Of a stretch of 64,000 bases of DNA, positions 16,393-25,606 are shown piece after piece. Made by a program: the position numbers and the translations under genes. Positions within the stretch are counted from its first letter, which is position 1; every line of letters begins with the position of its first letter. The stretch is from Roseivirga sp. 4D4 (GTDB lineage Bacteria; Bacteroidota; Bacteroidia; Cytophagales; Cyclobacteriaceae), in NCBI RefSeq assembly GCF_001747095.1, contig NZ_MDGP01000001.1:1905001-1969000 (forward strand), written 5' to 3'. The notes beneath the pieces are model-generated. The model saw only the letters and a list, made by a program, of their open reading frames with translations. It made no database searches and had not been told where the DNA came from.

Positions 16393-17698
16393 AAGAGGGT
16401 TTCTAATATCGCTCCTTTGTCTATACTGTATCGGGCTAAACGCTCAGCGATACCCTAAAAAGAAGATTTTAAAAGACCTTAAAGAACTTCCTGGATTCGA
16501 GAACGCTTTTATCGGCTTTACACTTTATGACCCTATAAAAGATAAAGTGATAGCAGAACAATATGCTGATCAATACATGACCCCAGCATCTGTGACCAAA
16601 CTATTCACCTACGAGGCTGGCAAGAGTTATTTGCCTGATACGCTGCCAGCACTTGAATATGTGATTAAAGGTGACTCCCTCATTTTCTGGAGTACAGGTT
16701 ACCCACTAACCTTGCACCCTGGTCATCCAGACTCAACTGTGATTGATTTCTTAGCAGAGAGCAACAAAAACCTCTTTTATTGGCCTCGTCCAATTGAAGA
16801 TGAGCGCTTTGGCCCAGGCTGGGGATGGGATGACTATGCCGGTTACTATGGAGCTGAGAAATCTCTATTTCCGATCTATGGCAATAGTATTGAAGTAATT
16901 ATAGATAGTGAGAACAGAACCTATTCCACTTCGCCAATCTATACTGGTTTGCGGTTCACCCAAAGTGATTCAATAGGTAAAAGAGCAAAAGTATCACGAG
17001 ACGAGTTCTGGAACGAATTCGAAATCCAATACAAGGAGCTTCAGGATTCCGATTCGATAACAACCGATACACTCGTTCGTCCTTTTCGATATTCAAATCA
17101 ACTTTTTCTGGATTTACTAGGTAAAGCCTCAAACAAGAAAATTCGACACATCAATGATTTTGAACGGCCAAACCAATTCAAGACACTCAATGGAGTTCCT
17201 TCTGACAGCCTCTACAAATGGATGCTTCAGCCTAGTGATAACCTGTTTGCGGAGCAAATCTTGATGATGGTTAGCGGTACTCTAAGCGATACTTTGAGTA
17301 CAGGAAGAGGGATACTACAAGATGTTGGAGAGGTTATTACACATTCACATTTCACACTTAAAGAGAAGCTTATTTGGAAAGATGGATCTGGGCTTTCCAG
17401 ATACAACATGTTCAAGCCTAATGAAATAAAGGACTTACTCAAAAGCCTCGACCTGAACAAAATGACTGAGTTATTACCTCAGGGCCAAAAATCTGGCACT
17501 TTGGATGAATGGTATTCACCAAATGTCTACGCAAAAACAGGCACACTCAGTAACAACCACAGTCTTGCGGGCTATCTCAGAACAGACAAGGGAAAGACGT
17601 TGATATTTGTGTTAATGGCAAATCACTACACCGCTTCTACCACTACTATCCGTGAAAGCTTCGGCATCATCCTAGAGAAGATCATAAAAGGGTTTTAG
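16385..17698 (+). CDS. dacB: D-alanyl-D-alanine carboxypeptidase (PBP4/DacB, S13)
   Basis: This is a periplasmic penicillin-binding protein of 437 residues that would trim or cut peptidoglycan peptide crosslinks. A signal peptide (MIKRGFLISLLCLYCIGLNA) supports the ATG at 16385, rather than an in-frame ATG 18 bp upstream. Catalytic motifs are SxxK as Ser69-V-T-Lys72 in TPASVTKLFT, an SxN-like DGSGLSRYN, and KTG in VYAKTGTLSNNHSLAGYL. The start overlaps the end of the flavoprotein gene by 8 bp (ATGATTAA), indicating coupling. The TAG stop at 17696-17698 lies at the edge of the downstream simple repeat. Confidence 0.9.
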   Translation: MIKRGFLISLLCLYCIGLNAQRYPKKKILKDLKELPGFENAFIGFTLYDPIKDKVIAEQYADQYMTPASVTKLFTYEAGKSYLPDTLPALEYVIKGDSLIFWSTGYPLTLHPGHPDSTVIDFLAESNKNLFYWPRPIEDERFGPGWGWDDYAGYYGAEKSLFPIYGNSIEVIIDSENRTYSTSPIYTGLRFTQSDSIGKRAKVSRDEFWNEFEIQYKELQDSDSITTDTLVRPFRYSNQLFLDLLGKASNKKIRHINDFERPNQFKTLNGVPSDSLYKWMLQPSDNLFAEQILMMVSGTLSDTLSTGRGILQDVGEVITHSHFTLKEKLIWKDGSGLSRYNMFKPNEIKDLLKSLDLNKMTELLPQGQKSGTLDEWYSPNVYAKTGTLSNNHSLAGYLRTDKGKTLIFVLMANHYTASTTTIRESFGIILEKIIKGF

Positions 17699-17790
17699 GT
17701 GATTAGGTGATTAGGTGATTAGGTGATTAGGTGATTAGGTGATTAGGTGATTAGGTGATTAGGTGATTAGGTGATTAGGTGATTAGGTGA
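17697..17790 (+). repeat. Simple repeat: 11 copies of aggtgatt (copy B)
   Basis: Eleven perfect 8-bp units (AGGTGATT, the same repeat as at 15317 in another register) plus a partial AGGTGA. It begins inside the dacB stop codon. Confidence 0.97.
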
Positions 17791-17862
17791 AGTTCGAATT
17801 CTGGAAAATCAATCCTATTATTCATTATTAATTCTTCATTAAACATTCGAAGAGCTTCTAGC
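17791..17862 (+). repeat. 62-bp duplicated flank plus one agcttct unit (copy B)
   Basis: Positions 17791-17852 repeat 15406-15467 with two mismatches, followed by a single AGCTTCT and AGC. The rest of the gap up to 17975 shows no gene. The stretch after 17863 is AT-rich with no clear signal. Confidence 0.93.
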
Positions 17863-17975
17863 AAAAATTAAACATTCATAATTCCCCTATCACAATTCCA
17901 TTACCACTCTTAAAAAAGTTAGCTCCGCCTTCAAGTCTGATCATTAAATTGAGGACTTAATTCAACCGAATCATA

Positions 17976-20900
17976 ATGCTTAGAAAATCACTATCCTTTC
18001 TATGCGCGATGGTCTTATGCGCTCCGCTAGCTCTCGCCCAAAACATTACTTCAGAAACTTTCAATGGTCTAAGACTCAGAAATATTGGCCCTGCTACTAT
18101 GAGTGGCCGGGTTGTTGACCTGGCTGTAGTTGAAAGTGACCCTTACACCTTCTATGTGGCCACAGCTACGGGAGGCATTTGGAAGACGACCAACAATGGC
18201 GTCAATTTTAAACCCGTCTTTGAAAGAGAAGCCACTCACTCTATTGGTGCCATCACCGTGCATCAAGCCTATCCAAACCATGTATGGGTCGGTACGGGAG
18301 AACGTGCCAACCGACAAAGTTCTGGCTGGGGAGATGGCGTATATAAGTCTTCTGACGGTGGTAAGTCCTGGACCAATGTAGGTTTAAAAGACTCACACCA
18401 TGTGGGTAGAATTGCCCTTCATCCAACTGACACCAACACTGTGTACGTAGCTGCCATGGGACATTTATGGGGAGCAAATAATGAAAGAGGACTATACAAA
18501 ACTACTGACGGTGGTAAAACATGGGATAGAATCATCTATGTAGATGACGATACCGGAGTAGTAGATGTAGCGCTCGATCCTGAGAACCCACAGATCGTTT
18601 ACGCAGCCACGTACCAACGTAGAAGAAAACCCTTTGGCTTTCATGGTGGCGGACCTGGCAGTGGACTACACAAATCTACAGATGGAGGAAAAACATGGAA
18701 AGAATTAAGAGTTGGTTTACCTGAGGGTGAGTTTGGTCGTATTGGCATCACCATTTACAGGAAGGACCCTAACCTGATCTATGCATCGGTAGAACAAGGC
18801 TTTCAATACAATGCTTCAACGGCTTACAATGAAAGAAGAGCAGGGTTCTATCGCTCACTAGACAAAGGAGAAACTTGGGAATTCATGAGTGACTGGAACC
18901 CAAGACCAATGTATGCAAGTCAGCCATTAGTGGATCCTAGTGATGCTTCTCGCATCTACATGATGAACCAGTACAGTTATTCCAGCGATAGTGGAAGAAC
19001 TTTTAGACCAGTACGTCAGTCGCTTCACGGAGATGACAGGATTTTCTGGGTTAACCCGAAAGATTCTCGACATGTCATGAAAGGCGATGACGGGGGTATT
19101 GGCATCTCTTATGATCGAGGTGTTAACTGGCTACTTGTCAGCAATCTACCTGTAAGTCAATATTATAGGGTAGCAGTAGATATGGCTGAGCCTTACAATG
19201 TGTATGGCGGTCTTCAAGACAATGGCAGTTGGGTTGGACCAAGCCAGACTTATCGTAGTGCTGGTATTCTGAATGAAGATTGGAAAAAACTTGGTGGTGG
19301 CGATGGTTTCCTGAACCTACCCCATCACACCGACCCAGATATCGTATATACTGAATCTCAATACTTAGGCCTTTCAAGGCTGAATATGAAGAATGGTCAG
19401 AGACAATCCATCCGACCAGGCGATCCACAAGGCAGAATTGGAGCACGAAGAAACTGGACTTCTTGGGGACCAGGAACTGAGGAGCCGGAACTAGGCAATG
19501 CTATGGAACCAGCCAACTGGGATGGCCCTTTCTTCCTTTCGTATCACGACCCAAACACCATCTATGCCGGAACAGAACAGCTTTGGAAGAGTACAGATGG
19601 AGGAGCCACCTGGAAAACACTTGGAAACTTGACCACACGTGTGAACCGTAGAGAATTGACCATTATGGGGCAAAGAGCTGACACCAGTACGCATTCACTG
19701 GATGATGGTATCCCCTACTACCCAACACTTACAGCAGTAGCCGAGTCAAAACAAAAACAAGGAATGCTTTACGTGGGTACGGATGATGGATTGATGCAAA
19801 TCTCATCTGACGATGGAAAAACGTGGACTGATGTGACCTCAAGACTCTCAGGATTGCCGAAAGAAACTTGGGTAAACACAATCGAAACCTCTTGGCATCA
19901 TGCAGGTACCGCCTATGTGGCAATCAATAACTACCGCAATGACGACTTTACAAACTATGTCTATAAGACCACTGACTTTGGTCAGACCTGGACATCGGTA
20001 GCGGGCGATCTACCTAAAAATCGTGTGGCTAGAACGTTGAGAGAAGATCCTAAAAACCCTAATGTATTATATCTGGGTACAGAATTAGGGCTGTTTGTTT
20101 CGATCAATGGTGGTAGAAACTGGGTTGAGTTGAAAAACAATATGCCAACGCTACCTTTCAACGATTTGGTCATTCATCCTCGTGATAATGATCTCATTCT
20201 GGCTACACACGGTCGTGGTGTTTGGATTCTCGACAACATTAGCGTCATTCAGGAATTGGCTGATGTAGCGGATCAAGAAGCCGCCCTCTTCAGCATTCCC
20301 GAGGCCAAAATGATCAATTACAATATTGGCGGTGCACATACGGGAGATATGTATTACCGTGGAGAAAATCCACGCAGGGGGGCTTCTATGGATATCTACC
20401 TGAAAGATACGGTATCAAGGAAAGACATCAGCCTATCCATTTTTGATCTGGAAGGAAACCTTATTCAGGAATTGAATCCATCTGGAAAGAAAGGAATTCA
20501 ACGGGTCTATTGGAACTTCCAGCACAAAGCCTTCAAAGCCGCCAATACTGATCCATCTTCTAATCGAAGAGGAAGAAGAGGCTTCGGTCTTTTCGGCCCA
20601 GGTGTTGACCCAGGGATTTATGTGGCTAGACTAGAAGTCAATGGTAAAAAATACGAACAGCAATTCAAGGTCAGTGACGACCCAAGACTCAAAGTTGATA
20701 TCAATGTTAGAAAAGTTTGGACCGCGTCTCTTTTTGAGATTGGAGCCTTGTATGAGCAGGTCATTGATGAAATGCATGGTGCTCAAAAAATGCAATGGCA
20801 TTTGAACAAACTCGATAAAGACAATATCAGCTACAATGAAGGTGCAGTAGCTCCGATAAAGGAAATCAATAGAAAGTATGGTGAGTTAATGAGCCGAATC

Positions 20901-21086
20901 AGATCGCTTTATTTTGGGGTTTCAAGTTGGATTGGCCCTTGGAGCGGAGATCAGAAAGCACAATTTGAATACTATCAATCCATGATACCGAAACTAGCTA
21001 GTGAACGAGATGATGTTCTAAAAAGGACCATACCAAGGCTAAATAGAGGTATGAAAAAGGAAAATCGATTTACAGTACAAGACTAA
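17976..21086 (+). CDS. Secreted BNR/VPS10-like beta-propeller protein
   Basis: This is a 1036-residue exported protein with a signal peptide (MLRKSLSFLCAMVLCAPLALA). It carries many Asp-box/BNR repeats, of the form S-x-D-x-G-x-x-W, for example KSSDGGKSW, KTTDGGKTW, KSTDGGKTW, RSLDKGETW, KSTDGGATW and SSDDGKTW. These form one or two beta-propellers as in sortilin/VPS10 or sialidase-like proteins. The last 200 residues form a separate domain after a PTD-like beta-sandwich. There is no sialidase RIP motif, so enzymatic activity is doubtful. It is followed 25 bp later by a serine carboxypeptidase. The pair may process or bind extracellular peptides or glycoproteins. Confidence 0.85.
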   Translation: MLRKSLSFLCAMVLCAPLALAQNITSETFNGLRLRNIGPATMSGRVVDLAVVESDPYTFYVATATGGIWKTTNNGVNFKPVFEREATHSIGAITVHQAYPNHVWVGTGERANRQSSGWGDGVYKSSDGGKSWTNVGLKDSHHVGRIALHPTDTNTVYVAAMGHLWGANNERGLYKTTDGGKTWDRIIYVDDDTGVVDVALDPENPQIVYAATYQRRRKPFGFHGGGPGSGLHKSTDGGKTWKELRVGLPEGEFGRIGITIYRKDPNLIYASVEQGFQYNASTAYNERRAGFYRSLDKGETWEFMSDWNPRPMYASQPLVDPSDASRIYMMNQYSYSSDSGRTFRPVRQSLHGDDRIFWVNPKDSRHVMKGDDGGIGISYDRGVNWLLVSNLPVSQYYRVAVDMAEPYNVYGGLQDNGSWVGPSQTYRSAGILNEDWKKLGGGDGFLNLPHHTDPDIVYTESQYLGLSRLNMKNGQRQSIRPGDPQGRIGARRNWTSWGPGTEEPELGNAMEPANWDGPFFLSYHDPNTIYAGTEQLWKSTDGGATWKTLGNLTTRVNRRELTIMGQRADTSTHSLDDGIPYYPTLTAVAESKQKQGMLYVGTDDGLMQISSDDGKTWTDVTSRLSGLPKETWVNTIETSWHHAGTAYVAINNYRNDDFTNYVYKTTDFGQTWTSVAGDLPKNRVARTLREDPKNPNVLYLGTELGLFVSINGGRNWVELKNNMPTLPFNDLVIHPRDNDLILATHGRGVWILDNISVIQELADVADQEAALFSIPEAKMINYNIGGAHTGDMYYRGENPRRGASMDIYLKDTVSRKDISLSIFDLEGNLIQELNPSGKKGIQRVYWNFQHKAFKAANTDPSSNRRGRRGFGLFGPGVDPGIYVARLEVNGKKYEQQFKVSDDPRLKVDINVRKVWTASLFEIGALYEQVIDEMHGAQKMQWHLNKLDKDNISYNEGAVAPIKEINRKYGELMSRIRSLYFGVSSWIGPWSGDQKAQFEYYQSMIPKLASERDDVLKRTIPRLNRGMKKENRFTVQD

Positions 21087-21111
21087 TAACTGATTTAACG
21101 AAAACAGAATC

Positions 21112-22593
21112 ATGAAAATAAGAACCCAGCTCCTAGTGCTTTTATTAAGCACATGTTCCTTAATAACATTTGGACAAAGTCGAAAAATTGATGTAGAGTC
21201 CACTGTTGTAACCAACCATGAAGTGACCATTAAAGGGAAGAAAGTCCCCTATTCAGCAACTGTTGGTACTCAACCGGTTTGGAACAACGATGGTGACCCC
21301 GTAGCCACGCTGTTCTTCACCTTTTACCAAAGAACGGGCGTTAAGGATAAGGACACTCGCCCATTAGTCATTTCCTTCAATGGTGGACCAGGTTCGGCCT
21401 CTGTGTGGATGCACTTGGCCTATACGGGACCCAAAATTCTAAAAATTGATGATGAGGGTTACCCAATTCAACCTTACGGTGTAAAAGACAATCCACATTC
21501 TATCCTTGATGTTGCTGATATTGTTTTCGTGAACCCAGTAAATACGGGATATTCAAGAATAGTGGATCCTGAAGCTGACAGAAGCCAATTCTTTGGAGTA
21601 AATCAGGACATCAACTATCTAGCTGAGTGGATAAATACCTTCGTTACCAGGACCGACAGATGGAATTCTCCTAAGTTCTTAATTGGTGAAAGCTATGGCA
21701 CCACCAGAGTATCAGGCCTGTCTTATCGACTTCAAAACAGTCACTGGATGTACTTAAACGGTGTGATTCTGGTTTCCCCTACTGGATTAGGCATCGACAG
21801 AGATGGACCTGTGAATCAAGCCAACAGACTTCCGTATTACGCTGCCGCAGCTTGGTACCATAAGCAGTTGCCTAGCGATCTTCAGAACAAAGATTTACTG
21901 GATGTACTTAAAGAAGCCGAGAACTATACCATGAACGAACTGTTGCCGACACTAGCTAAAGGAGCGTGGGCAACAGATGCTGAAAAGCAGGAGGCAGTAA
22001 AGATGTTCTCAAGATATTCTGGACTCAATGAAGAAGTAATTCGTCAACATAACCTGGACGTCCCTACCGGTTTCTTCTGGAAAGAATTATTGCGAGATGA
22101 GGGTCACACGGTCGGTAGGCTAGATTCTAGATACAAAGGTCTTGATCGAATGGATGCCGGTATGAGCCCGGATTTCAATTCTGAGCTCACTTCATGGCTA
22201 CACTCTTTTACACCAGCAATCAATGGCTACTTTCAAAACTTCCTGAACTACAAAACCGATATCAAATACAACATGTTTGGTCCGGTAAGCCCTTGGGATA
22301 GAAGTGGGGACAATACGGGAGAAAATCTTCGGCAGGCAATGGCCATGAATCCGTATTTGCATGTAATGACGCAAAGCGGTTACTATGATGGAGCGACCAC
22401 ATATTTCAATGCCAAATACAACATGTGGCACATGGACCCTAGCGGGAAGCTGAAAGACAGAATGAGTTTTAAAGGCTATAGAAGCGGTCATATGATGTAC
22501 TTGAGAGCGGAAGACCTGAAAAATGCGAATGAGGATATTCGAGTATTTATTAAGAATTCAATTCCTCCAGCAGGAACACCGGCCAAATACTAG
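21112..22593 (+). CDS. Secreted serine carboxypeptidase (peptidase S10)
   Basis: This is an exported alpha/beta hydrolase-fold exopeptidase of 493 residues that removes C-terminal residues from peptides. After a signal peptide the S10 blocks are clear. These include SFNGGPGSASVWMHLAYTGP (oxyanion hole), FVNPVNTGYSR, and the nucleophile Ser194 in LIGESYGTTRV. The catalytic Asp and His are in QSGYYDGATTYFN and YRSGHMMYLR. S10 peptidases are well represented in Bacteroidetes. It follows the BNR protein gene by 25 bp and precedes a TPR gene by 17 bp on the same strand, so one transcript is likely. Confidence 0.93.
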   Translation: MKIRTQLLVLLLSTCSLITFGQSRKIDVESTVVTNHEVTIKGKKVPYSATVGTQPVWNNDGDPVATLFFTFYQRTGVKDKDTRPLVISFNGGPGSASVWMHLAYTGPKILKIDDEGYPIQPYGVKDNPHSILDVADIVFVNPVNTGYSRIVDPEADRSQFFGVNQDINYLAEWINTFVTRTDRWNSPKFLIGESYGTTRVSGLSYRLQNSHWMYLNGVILVSPTGLGIDRDGPVNQANRLPYYAAAAWYHKQLPSDLQNKDLLDVLKEAENYTMNELLPTLAKGAWATDAEKQEAVKMFSRYSGLNEEVIRQHNLDVPTGFFWKELLRDEGHTVGRLDSRYKGLDRMDAGMSPDFNSELTSWLHSFTPAINGYFQNFLNYKTDIKYNMFGPVSPWDRSGDNTGENLRQAMAMNPYLHVMTQSGYYDGATTYFNAKYNMWHMDPSGKLKDRMSFKGYRSGHMMYLRAEDLKNANEDIRVFIKNSIPPAGTPAKY

Positions 22594-22610
22594 ACAAAAG
22601 ATATAAAGCA

Positions 22611-23126
22611 ATGACCTCATCCGAAATGCAAGCCAAATTCAATGAAGCCTGGGCTTTGAGAAATAAGGGCAATTCGGAGGAGGTCCTGCTCATTGCAGAA
22701 CAGTACTTAAAGAACTCCAAGACTCCTGAAGATAAAGCACTTTTCCTCAAGTTATATGCCCAGGTATATAGCGATACGGGACGTTTGAGAGAGGCCCTAG
22801 CCCACTACAAAGAGATTGAACGCATATACATCCAAATCAAGGATGAGGCAAAGCAAATGCATGCCTTGAGACATGTTGGTGATCTATATCATCAATTGGG
22901 TGAGTTCGAATGTGCTCAAAAATGCCTTGTTCAAGTCGTAGACTACAATGAAGAGCACGAGGTTAACATCCTCGAAAAGGCCAATACGCATAGGGTATAC
23001 GCCTTAGCGGTAGAAAATTCACACAATGCTTCGGAAGCAAAAGTTCATTGGCAAAAGGGTGAGTCCTACTACGCTCAGTTGGGAATCGAAGAAGGCGTGA
23101 ATGAATGCAGAGATCATTTAGAGTGA
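22611..23126 (+). CDS. Small cytoplasmic TPR protein
   Basis: This is a 171-residue protein without a signal peptide. Tetratricopeptide-like helices are visible, such as NEAWALRNKGNSEEVLLIAEQYL, ALFLKLYAQVYSDTGRLREALAHYKEIE and HALRHVGDLYHQLGEFECAQKCL. It is the last gene of the plus-strand run starting at 17976 and directly abuts the convergent CtlX gene with no gap. It probably mediates protein contact; the partner is unknown. Confidence 0.75.
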   Translation: MTSSEMQAKFNEAWALRNKGNSEEVLLIAEQYLKNSKTPEDKALFLKLYAQVYSDTGRLREALAHYKEIERIYIQIKDEAKQMHALRHVGDLYHQLGEFECAQKCLVQVVDYNEEHEVNILEKANTHRVYALAVENSHNASEAKVHWQKGESYYAQLGIEEGVNECRDHLE

Positions 23127-24038
23127 TCAACTCACTCTACACATCATGCAACGCACACTGCCTCCACCATACTTTTCAATGGTAGGAATATCAACCGACA
23201 ATATTTTGGAATAGCGTTGAATTGTATCTTTCTGATCTTCTGAAAGGCTATTGAATGCAGTCGAAGACATGACAAGGACTGAATTCCCCTCACCATCTAG
23301 TACTTCTAACATATTACCTGCAAAGGCATACATCTGATCCATTGAGAGTGGGATTATCTCATGTCCAGTGGTTTCAAGTGCTTCGACAACAGTGTCTTGC
23401 TCTTCTTCAGGTATAGAATCTAAACAGATCACTGCATACTTTTCTCCAATGCACATGATCACGTTTGTATGATAAACTGATAGGCCTTCCTTATCAAAGG
23501 CATCGAAAGTAAAGGCATCAAAACCGGTTACTTTGCAGAATTCCTCAATGACATCGATATCCGTTCTGGAAGACAAACAGGCATAAGCCAACTCATGCTC
23601 ATAATCCAGCACCATACTTCCGGTACTCTCTAAGAATTTCTCCTCTGTTTCGAACCTAGATAGATCAATAACTTCTCCGATAGCAACTCCCTCATGTTCC
23701 AATTGCTTCAGCACCTCTGATCTTCGTTCCCATCGTCTATTCTCTGCTAGCATGGGATAGAGTAAAGTCTTATCTCCGTGAAAAGAGACCCAATTGTTTG
23801 GGAATACGGCATTCGGCTTAACCGGATTATCTGTGTCCTCAATGACATGTACCTTGATTCCATTGCTCCTCAATTCGGAAACAGCAGTGTCAAACTCAGC
23901 AATGGCCTTATGGCTAATTTCGTCAACGGCATCAGCACCATCCTCATTTTGGAAAGAATTTGACGATGCTGTGGTTTGGTCAAAACCGAAGTGTTTCGGT
24001 CTTACCATCATTATCTCTCTTGATCCTTGCGTTATCAT
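23127..24038 (-). CDS. ctlX: CtlX-type amidinotransferase-fold hydrolase
   Basis: This is a 303-residue member of the arginine deiminase/amidinotransferase superfamily, of the type named citrulline utilisation hydrolase (CtlX). It has the N-terminal block MMVRPKHFGFDQTTASSNSFQ, the loop NPVKPNAVFPNNWVSFH, and the catalytic histidine in VYHTNVIMCIG. The cysteine nucleophile is in the C-terminal GGGSVRCMMCRV. The family hydrolyses citrulline or a related ureido/guanidino substrate; the exact substrate here is inferred only from the family. It lies 8 bp after the barrel protein gene, so it may share its promoter and operator. Confidence 0.82.
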   Translation of the reverse strand: MITQGSREIMMVRPKHFGFDQTTASSNSFQNEDGADAVDEISHKAIAEFDTAVSELRSNGIKVHVIEDTDNPVKPNAVFPNNWVSFHGDKTLLYPMLAENRRWERRSEVLKQLEHEGVAIGEVIDLSRFETEEKFLESTGSMVLDYEHELAYACLSSRTDIDVIEEFCKVTGFDAFTFDAFDKEGLSVYHTNVIMCIGEKYAVICLDSIPEEEQDTVVEALETTGHEIIPLSMDQMYAFAGNMLEVLDGEGNSVLVMSSTAFNSLSEDQKDTIQRYSKILSVDIPTIEKYGGGSVRCMMCRVS

Positions 24039-24046
24039 AAACTCGA

Positions 24047-24850
24047 CTATTTTCGCTTCGCAATATTCGTACTTATGCCAAATCCAAACAAGGTATCTGG
24101 TGCAAGCTCTGACATGGCAAAGCCTCCGAAGAAGTCAATCTGCAGGTTGGGACCAAGTAAATACAGTAAACCAAAATCGATACTTTGTTGAGAGCTAACA
24201 TTCTCCTTGAAGCCATAACCCTCCAAAAATACAGTCAACTTTGGAGACACTGTAAAGCCTAAGTTCAAGGTCCAAAGTCCAACATTACTTGAGTTCTCAA
24301 TTAGTATAATTCCAACGTTATAACTGATGTTAAATTTGTCTGAAATGTTGTTCTGAAAATTGACTCTCAAGTCTGCAGTTGTTCCGCCTCCACTGGACAA
24401 AAACTGACCACCCACATGGCCATTCAAAGCCACTGCCGGACGCCATCCATCCTCCTCTACAAATTGATATTTTACACCAATAGTTGTAGGCCCAAAAGAG
24501 GCATCAGATTTTTCGGTAATTACGTCATCAATCAGCTCTCGAGTGCGTCCATATTCCTGATTCAATCGGAGCTCTAATTTGTCAGAAATTCCGTACCTAA
24601 GAAGTAGACTATTGTAAACTATATTCTGAAATTTGAAGTCAACGCTATTGGCAAAATTAATAACTGACTGATTGGTTTGCTGCTGATAAAATCCCGTTTC
24701 AATCTGAAATAATCCGGGCGTGATGACATAAGGAGAAGTAGTTTGCGTAGGCCGATCAGTTGCTATTGTAGAAGTAGAATTATCTTCTACTTGTGCAAGA
24801 AGTGGTAGCCCCAAAAACCATAAAAGAGAAACAATGTACAGTCGTTTCAT
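24047..24850 (-). CDS. Outer-membrane beta-barrel protein (MetA_deg-like)
   Basis: This is a 267-residue exported protein with a signal peptide (MKRLYIVSLLWFLGLPLLAQ) and the opening STIATDRPTQTTSPYVITPGL followed by FQIETGFYQQQ. This opening is characteristic of the transporter-like beta-barrel family annotated as putative MetA-pathway or DUF3187/phenol-degradation outer-membrane proteins. The remainder is alternating hydrophobic strands ending in aromatic residues. A 24-bp perfect palindrome lies 80-103 bp upstream of the ATG. The gene precedes ctlX by 8 bp. The transported compound is unknown. Confidence 0.72.
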   Translation of the reverse strand: MKRLYIVSLLWFLGLPLLAQVEDNSTSTIATDRPTQTTSPYVITPGLFQIETGFYQQQTNQSVINFANSVDFKFQNIVYNSLLLRYGISDKLELRLNQEYGRTRELIDDVITEKSDASFGPTTIGVKYQFVEEDGWRPAVALNGHVGGQFLSSGGGTTADLRVNFQNNISDKFNISYNVGIILIENSSNVGLWTLNLGFTVSPKLTVFLEGYGFKENVSSQQSIDFGLLYLLGPNLQIDFFGGFAMSELAPDTLFGFGISTNIAKRK

Positions 24851-24929
24851 ATTCGAACATTAAGATTTGTCGACAAGTAAGTCAAAAGCCGGTAAAACGT
24901 AATAGAAAGACTTACAAAAGTCAGATTTC

Positions 24930-24953
24930 AATTTTTAGACATGTCTAAAAATT
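24930..24953. promoter_or_regulatory. 24-bp perfect palindrome, candidate operator
   Basis: The sequence from 24930 reads identically on both strands over 24 bases, centred between 24941 and 24942. The core is TAGACATGTCTA with A/T-rich wings. It lies in the gap between the end of hisIE and the barrel gene start, upstream of the barrel-ctlX pair. It could also act as a weak hairpin at the hisIE end, but the lack of loop and of a T-run argues against a terminator. Confidence 0.7.
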
Positions 24954-24991
24954 CTCTTTAAGGTGTTTTATATCAATAATTTAAATACCTC

Positions 24992-25606
24992 TTACTTATG
25001 TCTTTCTTTAAGAATTTGAATTACATCCTCCAAAGTAAATTCTTTTGCCTCTAGTAGCATAAGAAAATGGAAAATCAGGTCGGCCGCTTCGTTTTTAAAG
25101 AGTTCAGCATTGTCATCTTTGGCTTCTATCACCAACTCGACAGCCTCCTCACCCACCTTCTGCGCAAGCTTGTTAATTCCTTTTTCAAACATGCGTGCGG
25201 TGTAAGACTCGTCTGGCGACTGCGTCTTCCGTTCTCTTATTACCTCACTGAGATAGTCAAGAAATGAAGCGCCAGTTATGTTCTCTTCACCCCAACAAGT
25301 ATCATCACCGGTATGACAAGTTGGGCCCTCAGGATTCACTTTTACAAGCAGTGCATCCTGGTCACAATCGACTGAAATACTGACCAGGTTTAAGTAGTTA
25401 TTTGAGGTCTCACCTTTGGTCCATAATCGCTGTTTTGAGCGACTAAAAAAAGTCACCTTTTGAGTGCTCAAAGTCTGCTCAATTGAAGCTTCATTCATAT
25501 AGCCAAGCATCAGCACTTTGCTGGTTTGAGCATCTTGAATTATCGCAGGAACCAACCCTGAGTTTTCGTCAAATTTGACTTGGTTAATGGATTCGAATTT
25601 CCTCAT
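24992..25606 (-). CDS. hisIE: Phosphoribosyl-AMP cyclohydrolase / phosphoribosyl-ATP pyrophosphatase
   Basis: This bifunctional enzyme carries out steps 2 and 3 of histidine synthesis in the cytoplasm. It has 204 residues. The HisI domain (about 1-110) contains the zinc/metal motif [21 protein letters not shown], and the HisE domain (about 115-204) contains [21 protein letters not shown] and [15 protein letters not shown]. It is the last gene of the phhA-his operon and its start overlaps hisF by four bases. No strong terminator is visible after it. The phosphoribosyltransferase gene (hisG) and hisD, C and B are not in this window. Confidence 0.95.
   Translation of the reverse strand: MRKFESINQVKFDENSGLVPAIIQDAQTSKVLMLGYMNEASIEQTLSTQKVTFFSRSKQRLWTKGETSNNYLNLVSISVDCDQDALLVKVNPEGPTCHTGDDTCWGEENITGASFLDYLSEVIRERKTQSPDESYTARMFEKGINKLAQKVGEEAVELVIEAKDDNAELFKNEAADLIFHFLMLLEAKEFTLEDVIQILKERHK

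Noticed and set aside
19138..19446. Minus-strand frames inside the BNR protein gene
   Set aside because: They are antisense shadows without recognisable protein features.
24930..24953. Palindrome as a terminator of hisIE
   Set aside because: There is no loop, no G/C-rich stem and no T-run. It fits an operator better.
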